28,346 bases of DNA from Pseudomonadota bacterium (GTDB lineage: Bacteria; Pseudomonadota; Alphaproteobacteria; Sphingomonadales; Sphingomonadaceae). Below are positions 6,881 through 15,497 of the stretch, piece after piece (position 1 is the first letter of the stretch; each line of letters starts with the position of its first letter). The position numbers and the translations under genes are program-made. Under the pieces are notes generated by a model, which was not told the DNA's origin, made no database searches, and was given only the letters and a program-made list of their open reading frames with translations. The stretch spans positions 1 through 28,346 of the forward strand of contig JAEWIL010000262.1 of assembly GCA_023387085.1 (NCBI GenBank), in the 5' to 3' direction.

Positions 6881-7915
6881 ATGAACGACCAACGCCCCGT
6901 CAAGCGCCCGCCCTCGCTGCTCGAACGCGCGGCCGATATGTTCGGTCTCGATCCCGCGAAGAATGCGGCGACGATCGACGTGTCGAAGCTGCCGCCCGAA
7001 CCCGAAGCCAAGGCGAGGAAGGCCAGGGCGAAAGCCGACCCGGTCGAGGCGCCACAGGCCGAGCTGCCGCCCGAGCCCCCCGCGGTCGAAGCCGCACCGG
7101 CCGTCGAACCCGCACCCGCGCCGAAACCCTCGCCGCGCAAGGACGTCGCCAAGGCCGCGCCGGCGATCGTTCCGACCCGGCAGGGCACGATCGACCGCGA
7201 GCGCCTCGCGGCGCGCGGCATGGTCGTTCCCGGCGCGCCGGTCACGGGCATCGCCGAAGAATATCGCATCGTGAAGCGCGAAATCATCCGCAATTTCGCG
7301 GGCACCGCGAACCGTCCGGTCGTGCCGCGCGGCCACCGCGTGCTGATCGCATCGGCCAATCCCGGCGAGGGCAAGACCTTTACGGCGGTCAATCTGGCGC
7401 TCAGCCTCGCGGTCGAGGCCGATCACGACGTGCTGCTGATCGACGCCGACATTGCCAAGCCGAGCGTGCTCGAGGCGTTGGGTCTTGAAAATGGCCCGGG
7501 CCTGATGGACGCGCTTGCCGATCCGCACCTGCCGCTCGGCGACTGCCTGATTCAGACCGACATAGCGGGGCTGAAGGTGATGCCGGCGGGCACGCAGCAT
7601 ATGCACGATACGGAGCTGCTCGCCTCGGCGCGCACCGAGACCCTGCTCGCACAGCTTGAGGCGGGGGCGCCGGGCCGTATCGTCATCCTCGATTCGCCGC
7701 CCGTGCTTGCGGCCTCGCCTGCGGCGGTGCTGGCGGGGCATGTCGGCCAGCTGATCATGGTCGTGCGCGCCGACGAGACGCTCGAAAGCGCGCTGCGCGA
7801 CGCGATCGGGCTGATGGGTGCCTGCCCGCATATCCAGTTGCTGCTCAACGGCACGAAATTCTCGCCGGGTGGCCGCCGCTTCGGCACCTATTATGGACAG
7901 GGAGGCGCGTCATGA
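6881..7915 (+). CDS. XrtA-associated tyrosine autokinase (BY-kinase, CpsD/Wzc-like)
   Basis: A cytoplasmic bacterial tyrosine kinase or MinD-like ATPase of about 344 residues. The N-terminal 100 residues contain a Pro/Ala-rich linker (about 38-95). The kinase fold has Walker A NPGEGKT at 160-166, Walker A' LLIDADIAKPS at 185-195 and Walker B VILDSPP at 268-274. Autophosphorylation normally targets a C-terminal tyrosine cluster; here the tail FGTYYGQGGAS offers only two adjacent tyrosines (about 337-338). ATG 6881 has GGGGAAG six bases upstream. GTG 6863, overlapping the preceding stop, is an alternative start that adds six residues. The partner is the Wzz-like protein upstream; its phosphorylation state would control polymer length and export. 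Confidence 0.92.
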   Translation: MNDQRPVKRPPSLLERAADMFGLDPAKNAATIDVSKLPPEPEAKARKARAKADPVEAPQAELPPEPPAVEAAPAVEPAPAPKPSPRKDVAKAAPAIVPTRQGTIDRERLAARGMVVPGAPVTGIAEEYRIVKREIIRNFAGTANRPVVPRGHRVLIASANPGEGKTFTAVNLALSLAVEADHDVLLIDADIAKPSVLEALGLENGPGLMDALADPHLPLGDCLIQTDIAGLKVMPAGTQHMHDTELLASARTETLLAQLEAGAPGRIVILDSPPVLAASPAAVLAGHVGQLIMVVRADETLESALRDAIGLMGACPHIQLLLNGTKFSPGGRRFGTYYGQGGAS

Positions 7916-9642
7916 TACGCACCGCCACTGGGTTGCGCCGCGGCGCGGCTCTTGCCGCGCTGCTGCTCGCCGGAACAGCGACGGGCGCGCACGCGCAGTT
8001 TTCGGGCGATTCCGGGGCGGGTTCGGGCGATGCGCCTGCCGCGGGCAGCACGTCGCCGTCGTCGGAGCGCGGCGCTGAGCGTAAGGGCAAGCGCGGCGAA
8101 CGGCAGCAGAAACAGCGCCAGGTCAGTGTGACGCCTTACCTCGAGGTCGGACAGGTCCTGTCCGCCGACCTCAAGAATGGCGACGATGTGCTGACCTATA
8201 CGACCGTCGCGGTCGGGGTCGACGCGGCGATCGTCACGCGCCGAGCCGAACTCGCGGGGACGCTCCGCTACGAGCATCGCTTCGGCGAATCGGGCGGGAT
8301 CGACGATGCCGATATCGTCAGCGGTCTCGCGCGGGGCCGGATCGAAGTCTCGCGCGGGCTCAATCTCGAAGCCGGGGCGCTGGCGACGCGCACCCGTGCC
8401 GACGGGCAGGGCGCCGACAGCGGGCTCTTCCTCGGAAACGGCAGCAATGTCGCCGACCTCTATTCGGTTTACGCCGGGCCGACGCTGACGCAGCGTCTCG
8501 GCGGGTTCGACGTCGGCGCGGGGTATCGCTTCGGCTATACCAAGGTCGACGTCGACACCGCGCCGCTCCTCGCGCCGGGCGCCCGGCAACAGAATCTGTT
8601 CGACAGCTCGACCAACCATGTCGCCTGGGCCAGCATCGGCCAGCGGCCGGGCGACCTGCCGTTCGGCTGGCAGGTTTCGGGCGGTTACGAGCGCGAGGAT
8701 ACCAACCAGCTCGACCAACGCTTCGAGGGCAAATATGTCCGCGCCGACGTGACCGTGCCGATCGGCCCGACCGTCGCGCTGCTCGGCGGCGTGGGCTATG
8801 AGGATATCGAGATCGGCCAGCGCGACCCGGTACTCGACGGCAACGGCGTCCCGGTCCGCGATGCGGCGGGCCGCTTCGTCACCGACAAGTCGAAGCCGCG
8901 CGCGCTGTCGTTCGACACCGACGGGCTGATCTGGGATGCCGGCGTGATGTGGCAGCCGAGCCGCCGCACGTCGCTGACCGCAAAGATCGGGCGCCGCTAT
9001 GGCGACACCATTTATACCGGCAGCTTCAGCTACCGCCCCGACCATGCGACGCTATTCCAGGTCGGCGTTTACGACGGACTGTCGAGCCTCGGCCGCGGCA
9101 TGTCGAGCGGGCTGTCGGCGCTCCCGACGCAGTTCGACCCGACCCGCAATCCGCTGAGCGGCGACGTGAATACCTGCGTTTTCGGTGAAGCGAGCGGCGG
9201 TTGCCTCAACAACCAGCTCGGCAACGCGAACGCTTTCCAGTACCGCAACCGCGGAATTCAGGCGATCATGACCTCGCGGCAGGGTCGCTGGAACTACGGC
9301 GTCGGCGTCGGCTACGACCGCCGCCGCCTGCTCGTCCCGCGCGGTTCGGCGATCGCCAACCTCAACGGCATTACCGACGAGAGCTATTATCTCTTCCTGA
9401 CCGCGGGCCGCCAGCTCGATGCCGATTCGGATATCAGCATCGCGGGCTATCTCAACTATTTCGACAATGGTTCGCCGGGGGCGAGCGACGTCCAGTCGGC
9501 GGGGCTTTCGGCCTCCTATTCGCGGCGTTTCTGGCGCGGGTTGACCGGCACCGCTGCCGCGTCGCTCAATGCCTTCGACCAGGACGGCTTCAACAGCCAG
9601 CTTATCGGTTCAGCGTTGGTGGGACTGCGTTACAACTTCTGA
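7912..9642 (+). CDS. TIGR03016-like XrtA-associated outer-membrane beta-barrel protein
   Basis: A 576-residue secreted protein with a clear signal peptide (basic RR, hydrophobic ALAALLLAG, cleavage after AHA at residue 28), a short Gly/Ser/Lys-rich spacer, then alternating amphipathic strands to the C-terminal residue F (ALVGLRYNF), typical of outer-membrane barrels. Position and length match the XrtA-associated outer-membrane family often annotated as TIGR03016. The start overlaps the kinase stop (ATGA) and has GGGAGG six bases upstream. A role in export or surface anchoring of the exopolysaccharide is inferred from context; no biochemical activity can be read from the sequence. Confidence 0.88.
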   Translation: MIRTATGLRRGAALAALLLAGTATGAHAQFSGDSGAGSGDAPAAGSTSPSSERGAERKGKRGERQQKQRQVSVTPYLEVGQVLSADLKNGDDVLTYTTVAVGVDAAIVTRRAELAGTLRYEHRFGESGGIDDADIVSGLARGRIEVSRGLNLEAGALATRTRADGQGADSGLFLGNGSNVADLYSVYAGPTLTQRLGGFDVGAGYRFGYTKVDVDTAPLLAPGARQQNLFDSSTNHVAWASIGQRPGDLPFGWQVSGGYEREDTNQLDQRFEGKYVRADVTVPIGPTVALLGGVGYEDIEIGQRDPVLDGNGVPVRDAAGRFVTDKSKPRALSFDTDGLIWDAGVMWQPSRRTSLTAKIGRRYGDTIYTGSFSYRPDHATLFQVGVYDGLSSLGRGMSSGLSALPTQFDPTRNPLSGDVNTCVFGEASGGCLNNQLGNANAFQYRNRGIQAIMTSRQGRWNYGVGVGYDRRRLLVPRGSAIANLNGITDESYYLFLTAGRQLDADSDISIAGYLNYFDNGSPGASDVQSAGLSASYSRRFWRGLTGTAAASLNAFDQDGFNSQLIGSALVGLRYNF

Positions 9643-9655
9643 TCGGGGAATTTCG

Positions 9656-10834
9656 ATGTACGATCAATATTATGGTTTCACCGGCCGTCCGTTCCAGCTG
9701 ACGCCAGACCCCGCTTTCTATTTCGAGAGCGGCACGCATCGCAAGGCGATGTCCTACCTCGGCTATGGCCTTGCGCAGGGCGAGGGCTTCATCGTCATCA
9801 CCGGCGATGTCGGCGCGGGGAAGACGACGCTCGTCGGCCACCTGATGAACACGATCGACCCCAACCGCCTGACTGCGGTCAAGCTGGTGTCGACGCAGGT
9901 CGAGGGCGACGATTTGCTCCGCCTCGTCGCCGAACAGTTCGGGATCGAGTGGGAAGGGCAGAGCAAGGCCGAGCTGCTGCGCGCGATCGAGCAATATCTG
10001 CGCGAGCAGGCGCGCGCCGGCCGCCGCACTTTGCTGATCGTCGACGAGGGGCAGAATCTTGCCATCTCGGCGCTCGAAGAGCTGCGCATGCTGTCGAACT
10101 TCCAGCTCGGCGACCATTCGCTGTTGCAGATCTTCCTCCTCGGCCAGCCCGAGTTTCGGCAGACCTTGTTCCACTCGCCGACGCTCGAGCAGCTTCGCCA
10201 GCGCGTGATTGCGACCCACCACCTCGATCCGATGGAGCCCGAGGAGGTCGAACCCTATATCCTTCACCGGCTTAAGAAGGTCGGCTGGACGGGCAATCCC
10301 AGCTTTGCGCCCGAGGCGTTCGAGTTGATCTTCGATTATAGCGATGGCGTGCCGCGCAAGCTCAACGTGCTGGTGAGCCGGCTGCTGCTGTTCGGCGCGG
10401 TCGAGGAACTGCACCGCATTTCGGCGCAGCATGTGCGCAACGTGATCGCCGAGGTCGAGGCCGATCGCGGCATCGACGAAGCGAGCCTCGCGCCGTTGCC
10501 GGTCGAAGAGGTTGTCGCGCACGCCGCCGCCGCCACGGCGCCACTCGAATGGCCGGCGCCCGCCGCCGCGCAGGATGATCGCCCGCCGTTCGCCGCCCCC
10601 GTCGAGCCGGCATTCGCCGCGCCTGCCGAGCCCGTGGCGCCCTCCGTCGCGCCGCATCCGGTTGTCGACGAAGCGCAGATCGATGCGCTCAAGGAGCAGA
10701 TTGCCAGCCTTGAGGCGCGACTTGTCGAACAGGACGCCGCGCTTCGCCGAGTGCTCGACCTGCTGATCGAATGGGTCGAACGCGATCCCGAAAATTCGCC
10801 CAACCCCGCGAACTCGCAGGTCTGGGCCGCGTGA
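9656..10834 (+). CDS. XrtA-associated ATPase (ExeA/GspA-like AAA)
   Basis: A 392-residue AAA-type ATPase beginning MYDQYYGFTGRPFQLTPDP, the hallmark start of ExeA/GspA-like proteins in XrtA loci. Walker A GDVGAGKT is at 50-57 and Walker B LLIVDEGQ at about 127-134. Sensor-like arginines follow (FRQT, LRQRV), then a winged-helix-like region to about 270. The C-terminus is a Pro/Ala-rich linker (about 275-345) followed by a short coiled coil. GGGGAA lies five bases before ATG 9656; the frame is open upstream into the barrel gene but without a ribosome site. Probably an energy-coupling or assembly ATPase for the envelope complex; its exact role is not established. Confidence 0.92.
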   Translation: MYDQYYGFTGRPFQLTPDPAFYFESGTHRKAMSYLGYGLAQGEGFIVITGDVGAGKTTLVGHLMNTIDPNRLTAVKLVSTQVEGDDLLRLVAEQFGIEWEGQSKAELLRAIEQYLREQARAGRRTLLIVDEGQNLAISALEELRMLSNFQLGDHSLLQIFLLGQPEFRQTLFHSPTLEQLRQRVIATHHLDPMEPEEVEPYILHRLKKVGWTGNPSFAPEAFELIFDYSDGVPRKLNVLVSRLLLFGAVEELHRISAQHVRNVIAEVEADRGIDEASLAPLPVEEVVAHAAAATAPLEWPAPAAAQDDRPPFAAPVEPAFAAPAEPVAPSVAPHPVVDEAQIDALKEQIASLEARLVEQDAALRRVLDLLIEWVERDPENSPNPANSQVWAA

Positions 10835-10879
10835 CGCGCTGAACATCATCGGCTAAGATGCTGATGAAGGTGAGGGAAA

Positions 10880-11740
10880 ATGCAGAACGGCCTGTCGGTC
10901 GACGTCGAGGACTGGTTTCAGGTCGGCGCCTTTGAGCGCACGATCGACCGTGCCGACTGGCCGGCGCTCGAATGCCGGGTCGAGGCGAATTGCGAAGCGG
11001 TGCTGCAACTCTTCGCCGATGCGAACGCCAAAGGCACCTTCTTCACCCTGGGCTGGGTCGCCGAACGCTATCCGGCGCTGATCCGGCGGATTGTCGATGC
11101 GGGGCACGAACTCGCGAGCCATGGCTATGATCACCAGCGCGTGTTCAACATGACCGCCGACAGCTTTACCGCCGACCTCAAGAAGACTCGGGCGATCCTG
11201 GAGAATCTCGGCGGCGTTGCCGTTCGGGGCTATCGCGCACCGAGCTTCTCGATCGATACGCGCACCCCGTGGGCGCATGCGGTGCTGGCCGAGCAGGACT
11301 ATGCCTATTCATCGAGCGTCGCGCCGGTGGTCCACGATCATTATGGCTGGCCGCAAAGCCCGCGCCATGCGTGGCGCCCGCTTCCCGACAGCCCGCTCGT
11401 CGAATGGCCGGTCACGACCGCGCGTATCGCAGGCCGCACGCTCGCGGCGGGCGGCGGGGGGTTTATGCGATTGCTGCCCTATGGCTTCACGCGCTGGGCG
11501 ATCCAGCGGATGAACGCCGAGGGTCATCCGGCGATCCTCTATTTCCACCCGTGGGAGATTGATCCCGGTCAACCGCGCGTCGCCGATGCGCCGCTTCGGT
11601 CGAAAGTCCGCCACTACAGCGGGCTGTCGGCGATGGCCGGCAAGCTCAGGAAGCTGCTCGCTGATTTCGAATGGACACGCGCCGATACGTTGCTCCCCGC
11701 GCAGCAGGAGCGCGCGGTGCCGTGGCGCAACGCGGCGTGA
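10880..11740 (+). CDS. XrtA system polysaccharide deacetylase (NodB-like CE4)
   Basis: A 286-residue CE4/NodB-fold deacetylase. The metal site is visible: the catalytic-base motif DVEDW at 8-12, HGYDH at 81-85 supplying the two metal histidines, and GYRAPSFSID at 117-126 as motif 3. FHPWEIDP near 222-229 resembles the last conserved histidine motif. It would remove N- or O-acyl groups from the exopolysaccharide. There is no signal peptide, so it either acts in the cytoplasm or is exported in another way; XrtA-associated members generally look like this. ATG 10880 has GGTGAGGG upstream. It is followed without a gap by the FemAB-like gene. Confidence 0.93.
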   Translation: MQNGLSVDVEDWFQVGAFERTIDRADWPALECRVEANCEAVLQLFADANAKGTFFTLGWVAERYPALIRRIVDAGHELASHGYDHQRVFNMTADSFTADLKKTRAILENLGGVAVRGYRAPSFSIDTRTPWAHAVLAEQDYAYSSSVAPVVHDHYGWPQSPRHAWRPLPDSPLVEWPVTTARIAGRTLAAGGGGFMRLLPYGFTRWAIQRMNAEGHPAILYFHPWEIDPGQPRVADAPLRSKVRHYSGLSAMAGKLRKLLADFEWTRADTLLPAQQERAVPWRNAA

Positions 11741-12804
11741 ACGCGCCGGTGCATCCGGTGATGGAAGAGATCGTGGTCGCGCCGCTGGACGACGCGGCGG
11801 CATGGGATGCCTTTGTCGCCGGCCATGTAGAGGCAACCCCGTTTCACAGCCGCGCGTGGTGCGAGGCGATCACGAAGGCAACCGGGCATCGGTGCCATGT
11901 GCTGGCCGCACGCGACGCGGCGGGCGCAATCGTTGGCCTGCTTCCGCTCCATCATATTCGCTCGCCGCTGTTCGGGCAGGCGCTCGTGGCAAGCGGCTTT
12001 GCCGTCGACGGCGGTCTGCTCGCCGATAGCGATGCGGCCGCGACGGCGCTGGCCGACGCGGCGGCCGCGCTCGCCGCGTCGCTCAGCGTGCCGTCGGTGG
12101 AACTGCGCGGGGGGGCGCTGCCCGACGGAGAGGGCTGGCGCCGTGACGAAGGCGTTTATGCCGGCTTCGCGCGCGACCTTGCCGCTGATGACCAAGCTGA
12201 ATTGCTGGCCGTGCCCCGCAAACAACGCGCCGAGGTGCGCAAGGCGCTCGAAAGCGATCTGACCGTGACGACGGGCAGCGACGCCGCCGAGCGCCGAGAC
12301 CATTATCATATCTATGCGACCAGCGTGCGCAACCTTGGCACACCGGTGTTTCCGAAAGCGCTGTTCGACGCGGTGCTCGATGCCTTTGGCAATGATGCCG
12401 ATATCCTGACCGTGCGCGAGGGTGGTCGGCCGGTCGCAAGCGTGCTCAGCCTCTACTGGCGCGGAACGGTGATGCCTTATTGGGGTGGCGGGACTGCCGA
12501 TGCTCGCAGGGTTCGCGCCAACGAGCGCATGTATTTCGCGCTGATGCTGCACGCGCGGGCGAAGGGCTGCACGCGGTTCGACTTCGGTCGCTCCAAGCTC
12601 GGCACGGGGCCCTTCGCCTACAAGAAGAACTGGGGCTTCGAACCGCGACCGCTGGTCTATGCGCGCTGGCTCGCGCCGGGCGAGACGCCGCGCGATACCA
12701 ATCCGACCAGCGCCAAATACCGGTTGCAGGTCGATCTCTGGAAAAAACTACCGCTGTGGGCGGCGAATCGCATCGGGCCGCTGATCGCGCGCGGGCTGGG
12801 GTGA
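11737..12804 (+). CDS. FemAB family XrtA-associated acyl/aminoacyltransferase
   Basis: A 355-residue double-GNAT FemAB-like protein. Features are PFHSRAWCEAI near 35-45, GLLPLHHI near 68-74, a basic RKQRAEVRKAL segment at 161-171, then RGTVMPYWGGG at 242-252 and FGRSKLGTGPFAYKKNWGFE at 283-302, the conserved C-terminal core of the XrtA/PEP-CTERM FemAB family. FemAB proteins transfer amino acids from aminoacyl-tRNA to peptidoglycan; here the acceptor is more likely the exopolysaccharide or an envelope component, which is inference. I chose GTG 11737, overlapping the deacetylase stop (GTGA); ATG 11761 is an alternative, and neither has a strong ribosome site. The stop shares one base with the next ATG. 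Confidence 0.9.
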   Translation: MNAPVHPVMEEIVVAPLDDAAAWDAFVAGHVEATPFHSRAWCEAITKATGHRCHVLAARDAAGAIVGLLPLHHIRSPLFGQALVASGFAVDGGLLADSDAAATALADAAAALAASLSVPSVELRGGALPDGEGWRRDEGVYAGFARDLAADDQAELLAVPRKQRAEVRKALESDLTVTTGSDAAERRDHYHIYATSVRNLGTPVFPKALFDAVLDAFGNDADILTVREGGRPVASVLSLYWRGTVMPYWGGGTADARRVRANERMYFALMLHARAKGCTRFDFGRSKLGTGPFAYKKNWGFEPRPLVYARWLAPGETPRDTNPTSAKYRLQVDLWKKLPLWAANRIGPLIARGLG

Positions 12805-14009
12805 TGGCCGAAATATTGTTTCTGGTGCACCGCGCGCCATGGCCACCGGACCGCGGCGATCGCATCCGCAGCTGGCATATGTTCGAGGCGCTGGCGAAGC
12901 TCGCCCCCGTGCATGTCGCGGCGCTTGCCGACAATGCCGCAGATGCGGCGGCCGCCCGCGCGAAGATGGCGCCGCTGTGCAAGAGCCTGTGTATCGAAGT
13001 CCGCGACGTCTCGCGCCCCGCCGCGCTGGCGCGGGCGGTGCTGCGCGGCGAGCCGGTGTCGAACCGGCTGTTTCAGAGTGCCGCGCTCGCCGAGCATGTC
13101 GGCGCGCTGCTCGCGCTCGGCACCGTCAGCCATATCGTCGCCTTTTCGGGGCAGATGGCGCAATATCTCCCGGGGCGCTTCGACGGTCCGGTGATCATGG
13201 ATTTCGTCGACGTCGATTCGGCGAAGTTCGCCACTTATGCGGAACAGGACAAGCGCCAGCCGCTCCACTGGGTCCATGCGCGCGAAGCGAAAAAGCTTGC
13301 GGCGTTCGAGGCAAAGGTCGCGCGAATGGTCGATGCCAGCCTGTTCGTCAGCGAAGCCGAGGCGGCGCTGTTTCGCGAGCGCAGCGGGCTGGGCGGCGAC
13401 ATCGTCTTTGCGATCGAAAACGGCATCGACACCGACCGCTTCGATCATGCGCTGGCGCTCGACAGAGCGGGAGAGGGCGAGGGACCGCTCGCGGTGTTCA
13501 CCGGCCAGATGGACTATCGCCCGAATATCGACGCCGTGCACTGGTTCGTCGCCGACATATTCCCCTTGATCCGCAAGACGCATCCCGCCGCGCGTTTCGC
13601 GATCGTTGGCCGCGCGCCGACCGAGGAGGTGCGCGCGCTTGGCGCCTTGCCCGGCGTGACCGTCACCGGTGAGGTTCCCGACGTCCGCCCCTGGCTCGCT
13701 GCTGCGGATGTCGTGGTCGCGCCGTTGCTGCTCGCGCGCGGGGTGCAGAACAAACTGCTTGAAGCAATGGCGATGGCACGGCCGGTTGTCGCCAGCGCCG
13801 CCGCCGCGACCGGCATCGACGCAGCCGACGGTGAGCATCTGTTTGTGGCCGACGGTGCCGAAGCCATGGCGTCATCGGTCACGCGCCTGTTCGACGATCC
13901 GGCCATGGCCGACCGAATGGGGAAGGCCGCGCGCGAACGCATGATCGCCCGCTATGGTTGGGACGCGCGGCTTGCGCCGCTTCGTGAATTGCTGGGGCTC
14001 GAGGGATGA
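12804..14009 (+). CDS. TIGR03087-like XrtA system GT4 glycosyltransferase
   Basis: A 401-residue GT-B glycosyltransferase. The N-terminal signature HRAPWPPDRGDRIRSWH at 9-25 is the mark of the XrtA-associated subfamily. The C-terminal GT4 half has the donor-binding pattern GEVPDVRPWLAAADVVVAPL followed by GVQNKLLEAMAMARPVV, with the E-x7-E-type region. It would add a sugar to the growing exopolysaccharide repeat unit on the cytoplasmic face; donor and acceptor cannot be predicted. It starts on the A of the previous TGA (TGATG), and its stop overlaps the exosortase start (ATGA), so it is embedded in the operon. Confidence 0.92.
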   Translation: MAEILFLVHRAPWPPDRGDRIRSWHMFEALAKLAPVHVAALADNAADAAAARAKMAPLCKSLCIEVRDVSRPAALARAVLRGEPVSNRLFQSAALAEHVGALLALGTVSHIVAFSGQMAQYLPGRFDGPVIMDFVDVDSAKFATYAEQDKRQPLHWVHAREAKKLAAFEAKVARMVDASLFVSEAEAALFRERSGLGGDIVFAIENGIDTDRFDHALALDRAGEGEGPLAVFTGQMDYRPNIDAVHWFVADIFPLIRKTHPAARFAIVGRAPTEEVRALGALPGVTVTGEVPDVRPWLAAADVVVAPLLLARGVQNKLLEAMAMARPVVASAAAATGIDAADGEHLFVADGAEAMASSVTRLFDDPAMADRMGKAARERMIARYGWDARLAPLRELLGLEG

Positions 14010-15484
14010 CGCGCTGGCAGCGGCACCTCGCGGCGCTGGCGGGCCTTTCGGCGGCGATCCTCGCGATCTTCCACGCCGATGCGGCCGATATGGCGGGTAT
14101 CTGGTGGCACAGCTCCACCTTCACCCACTGTCTGTTGATGGTCCCGATGATCGGCTGGCTGGTGTCGCAGCGGACCGCGCTGCTGAAGCCGCTGACGCCG
14201 GTATATTGGTGGCCCGCGCTGGTCTGGATGGGGGGTGCGGGCCTCGTGTGGCTTGTCGGCGAGGCGGCGGGCGTCGGCCTGTTCCGCCAGCTCGGGCTGG
14301 TGCTGATGCTGCAAGGCGCGGTTGCGGCGACACTCGGCGAAAAGCTGGCGCGCGGGCTGCTCTTCCCGCTCGGCTATGCGCTGCTGCTGGTGCCATTCGG
14401 CGAAGAACTGGTGCCCTTGCTCCAGACGCTCACGGCCAAAATCAGCATCGTCCTGCTCCATCTGTCGGGCATTCCCGCCGAGATCGAGGGGGTGTTCATT
14501 ACCACCCGCGCGGGATTTTTCGAGGTGGCCGAGGCTTGCTCGGGGGTCAATTTCCTGATCGCGATGCTCGCTTATTCGGTGTTCGCGGCGCATCTTTGTT
14601 TTCGCAGCTGGTCGCGCCGGATCGTCTTCGTTGGGCTGGCGCTCGCGACCACCGTGCTCGCCAATGCGCTCCGCGCCTATGGCACGATGGTTGCGGCCGA
14701 AATCTGGGGGATCGAGCGCGCAGGCGGGATCGACCACGTCTTCTACGGCTGGATATTCTTCGGGCTCGTCATCCTGCTCGTGATGCTAGTCGCGCGGCGC
14801 TGGTTCGACCGGCCGGCAAACGATGTTGCGGTCGATGTGACGCGGCTCGACGGCGCGCCACGCTACACCGGACCGGCAAGGGTTGTGGTTCCTGCGGCGC
14901 TCGCACTACCTCTGTTGTTCGCTGCCTGGGGCTGGTTGATCGGTGGCCGCTCGGCGCCGTTACCCACGACGATGGCGATCGCGGCCCCGGCGGGCTGGAC
15001 CGCCACATCGCCCGAACAGATGGCATGGATGCCGCGTTTCGACGGCGCCGACCAGCGGATCGTCCGCCACTTCGCCGACGCGAAGGGGCGCCGCGTCACG
15101 GTCGCGATCGGCGGTTACGAACGGCAGGCCGAAGGGCGCGAGGTCGTCGCGTTCGGGCAGGGCGCGGTCGATCCCGACAGCAAATGGGCATGGAGCGCCG
15201 CGCTGGAGCCGGTCGATGGCGCGAAGACCGACCGCTTGCTCCATCCCGGCCCGGTGCTGCGCGATGCGGCGACCTGGTACGTCGTCGACGGCGCCGCGAC
15301 CGGCGCTCCGCGCGTTGCCAAGCTCGCCGGCCTGAAGGCGCGGCTCTTTGGCGGTGACCCGCGCGCCTTGTCGCTCATCGTATCGAGCGAGGAGCGGCAG
15401 GGCGGGCGCGTTGCGATCACCGATTTCGTTTCCGCGTCGGGTGGAGCGCAGGCGATGGCTGACCGCGCGCTCAAAACACGTTAA
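14006..15484 (+). CDS. xrtA: exosortase A fused to EpsI domain
   Basis: A 492-residue polytopic membrane protein. The first 270 residues form the exosortase core with about eight hydrophobic segments and the catalytic triad: Cys178 in EACSGVNF, Arg223 in NALRAYG and His244 in GIDHVFYGW. Exosortase A recognises PEP-CTERM tails of exported proteins and cuts and transfers them. After a further membrane segment (about 292-312) comes a periplasmic domain of about 180 residues resembling EpsI (for example GWTATSPEQMAWMPRFDGAD at 330-349). This gives the fused exosortase-EpsI form known from some XrtA loci. ATG 14006 overlaps the glycosyltransferase stop. No PEP-CTERM substrate is encoded in the window, so substrates must lie elsewhere. 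Confidence 0.95.
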   Translation: MTRWQRHLAALAGLSAAILAIFHADAADMAGIWWHSSTFTHCLLMVPMIGWLVSQRTALLKPLTPVYWWPALVWMGGAGLVWLVGEAAGVGLFRQLGLVLMLQGAVAATLGEKLARGLLFPLGYALLLVPFGEELVPLLQTLTAKISIVLLHLSGIPAEIEGVFITTRAGFFEVAEACSGVNFLIAMLAYSVFAAHLCFRSWSRRIVFVGLALATTVLANALRAYGTMVAAEIWGIERAGGIDHVFYGWIFFGLVILLVMLVARRWFDRPANDVAVDVTRLDGAPRYTGPARVVVPAALALPLLFAAWGWLIGGRSAPLPTTMAIAAPAGWTATSPEQMAWMPRFDGADQRIVRHFADAKGRRVTVAIGGYERQAEGREVVAFGQGAVDPDSKWAWSAALEPVDGAKTDRLLHPGPVLRDAATWYVVDGAATGAPRVAKLAGLKARLFGGDPRALSLIVSSEERQGGRVAITDFVSASGGAQAMADRALKTR

Positions 15485-15497
15485 GAGCGCTTCCCAT

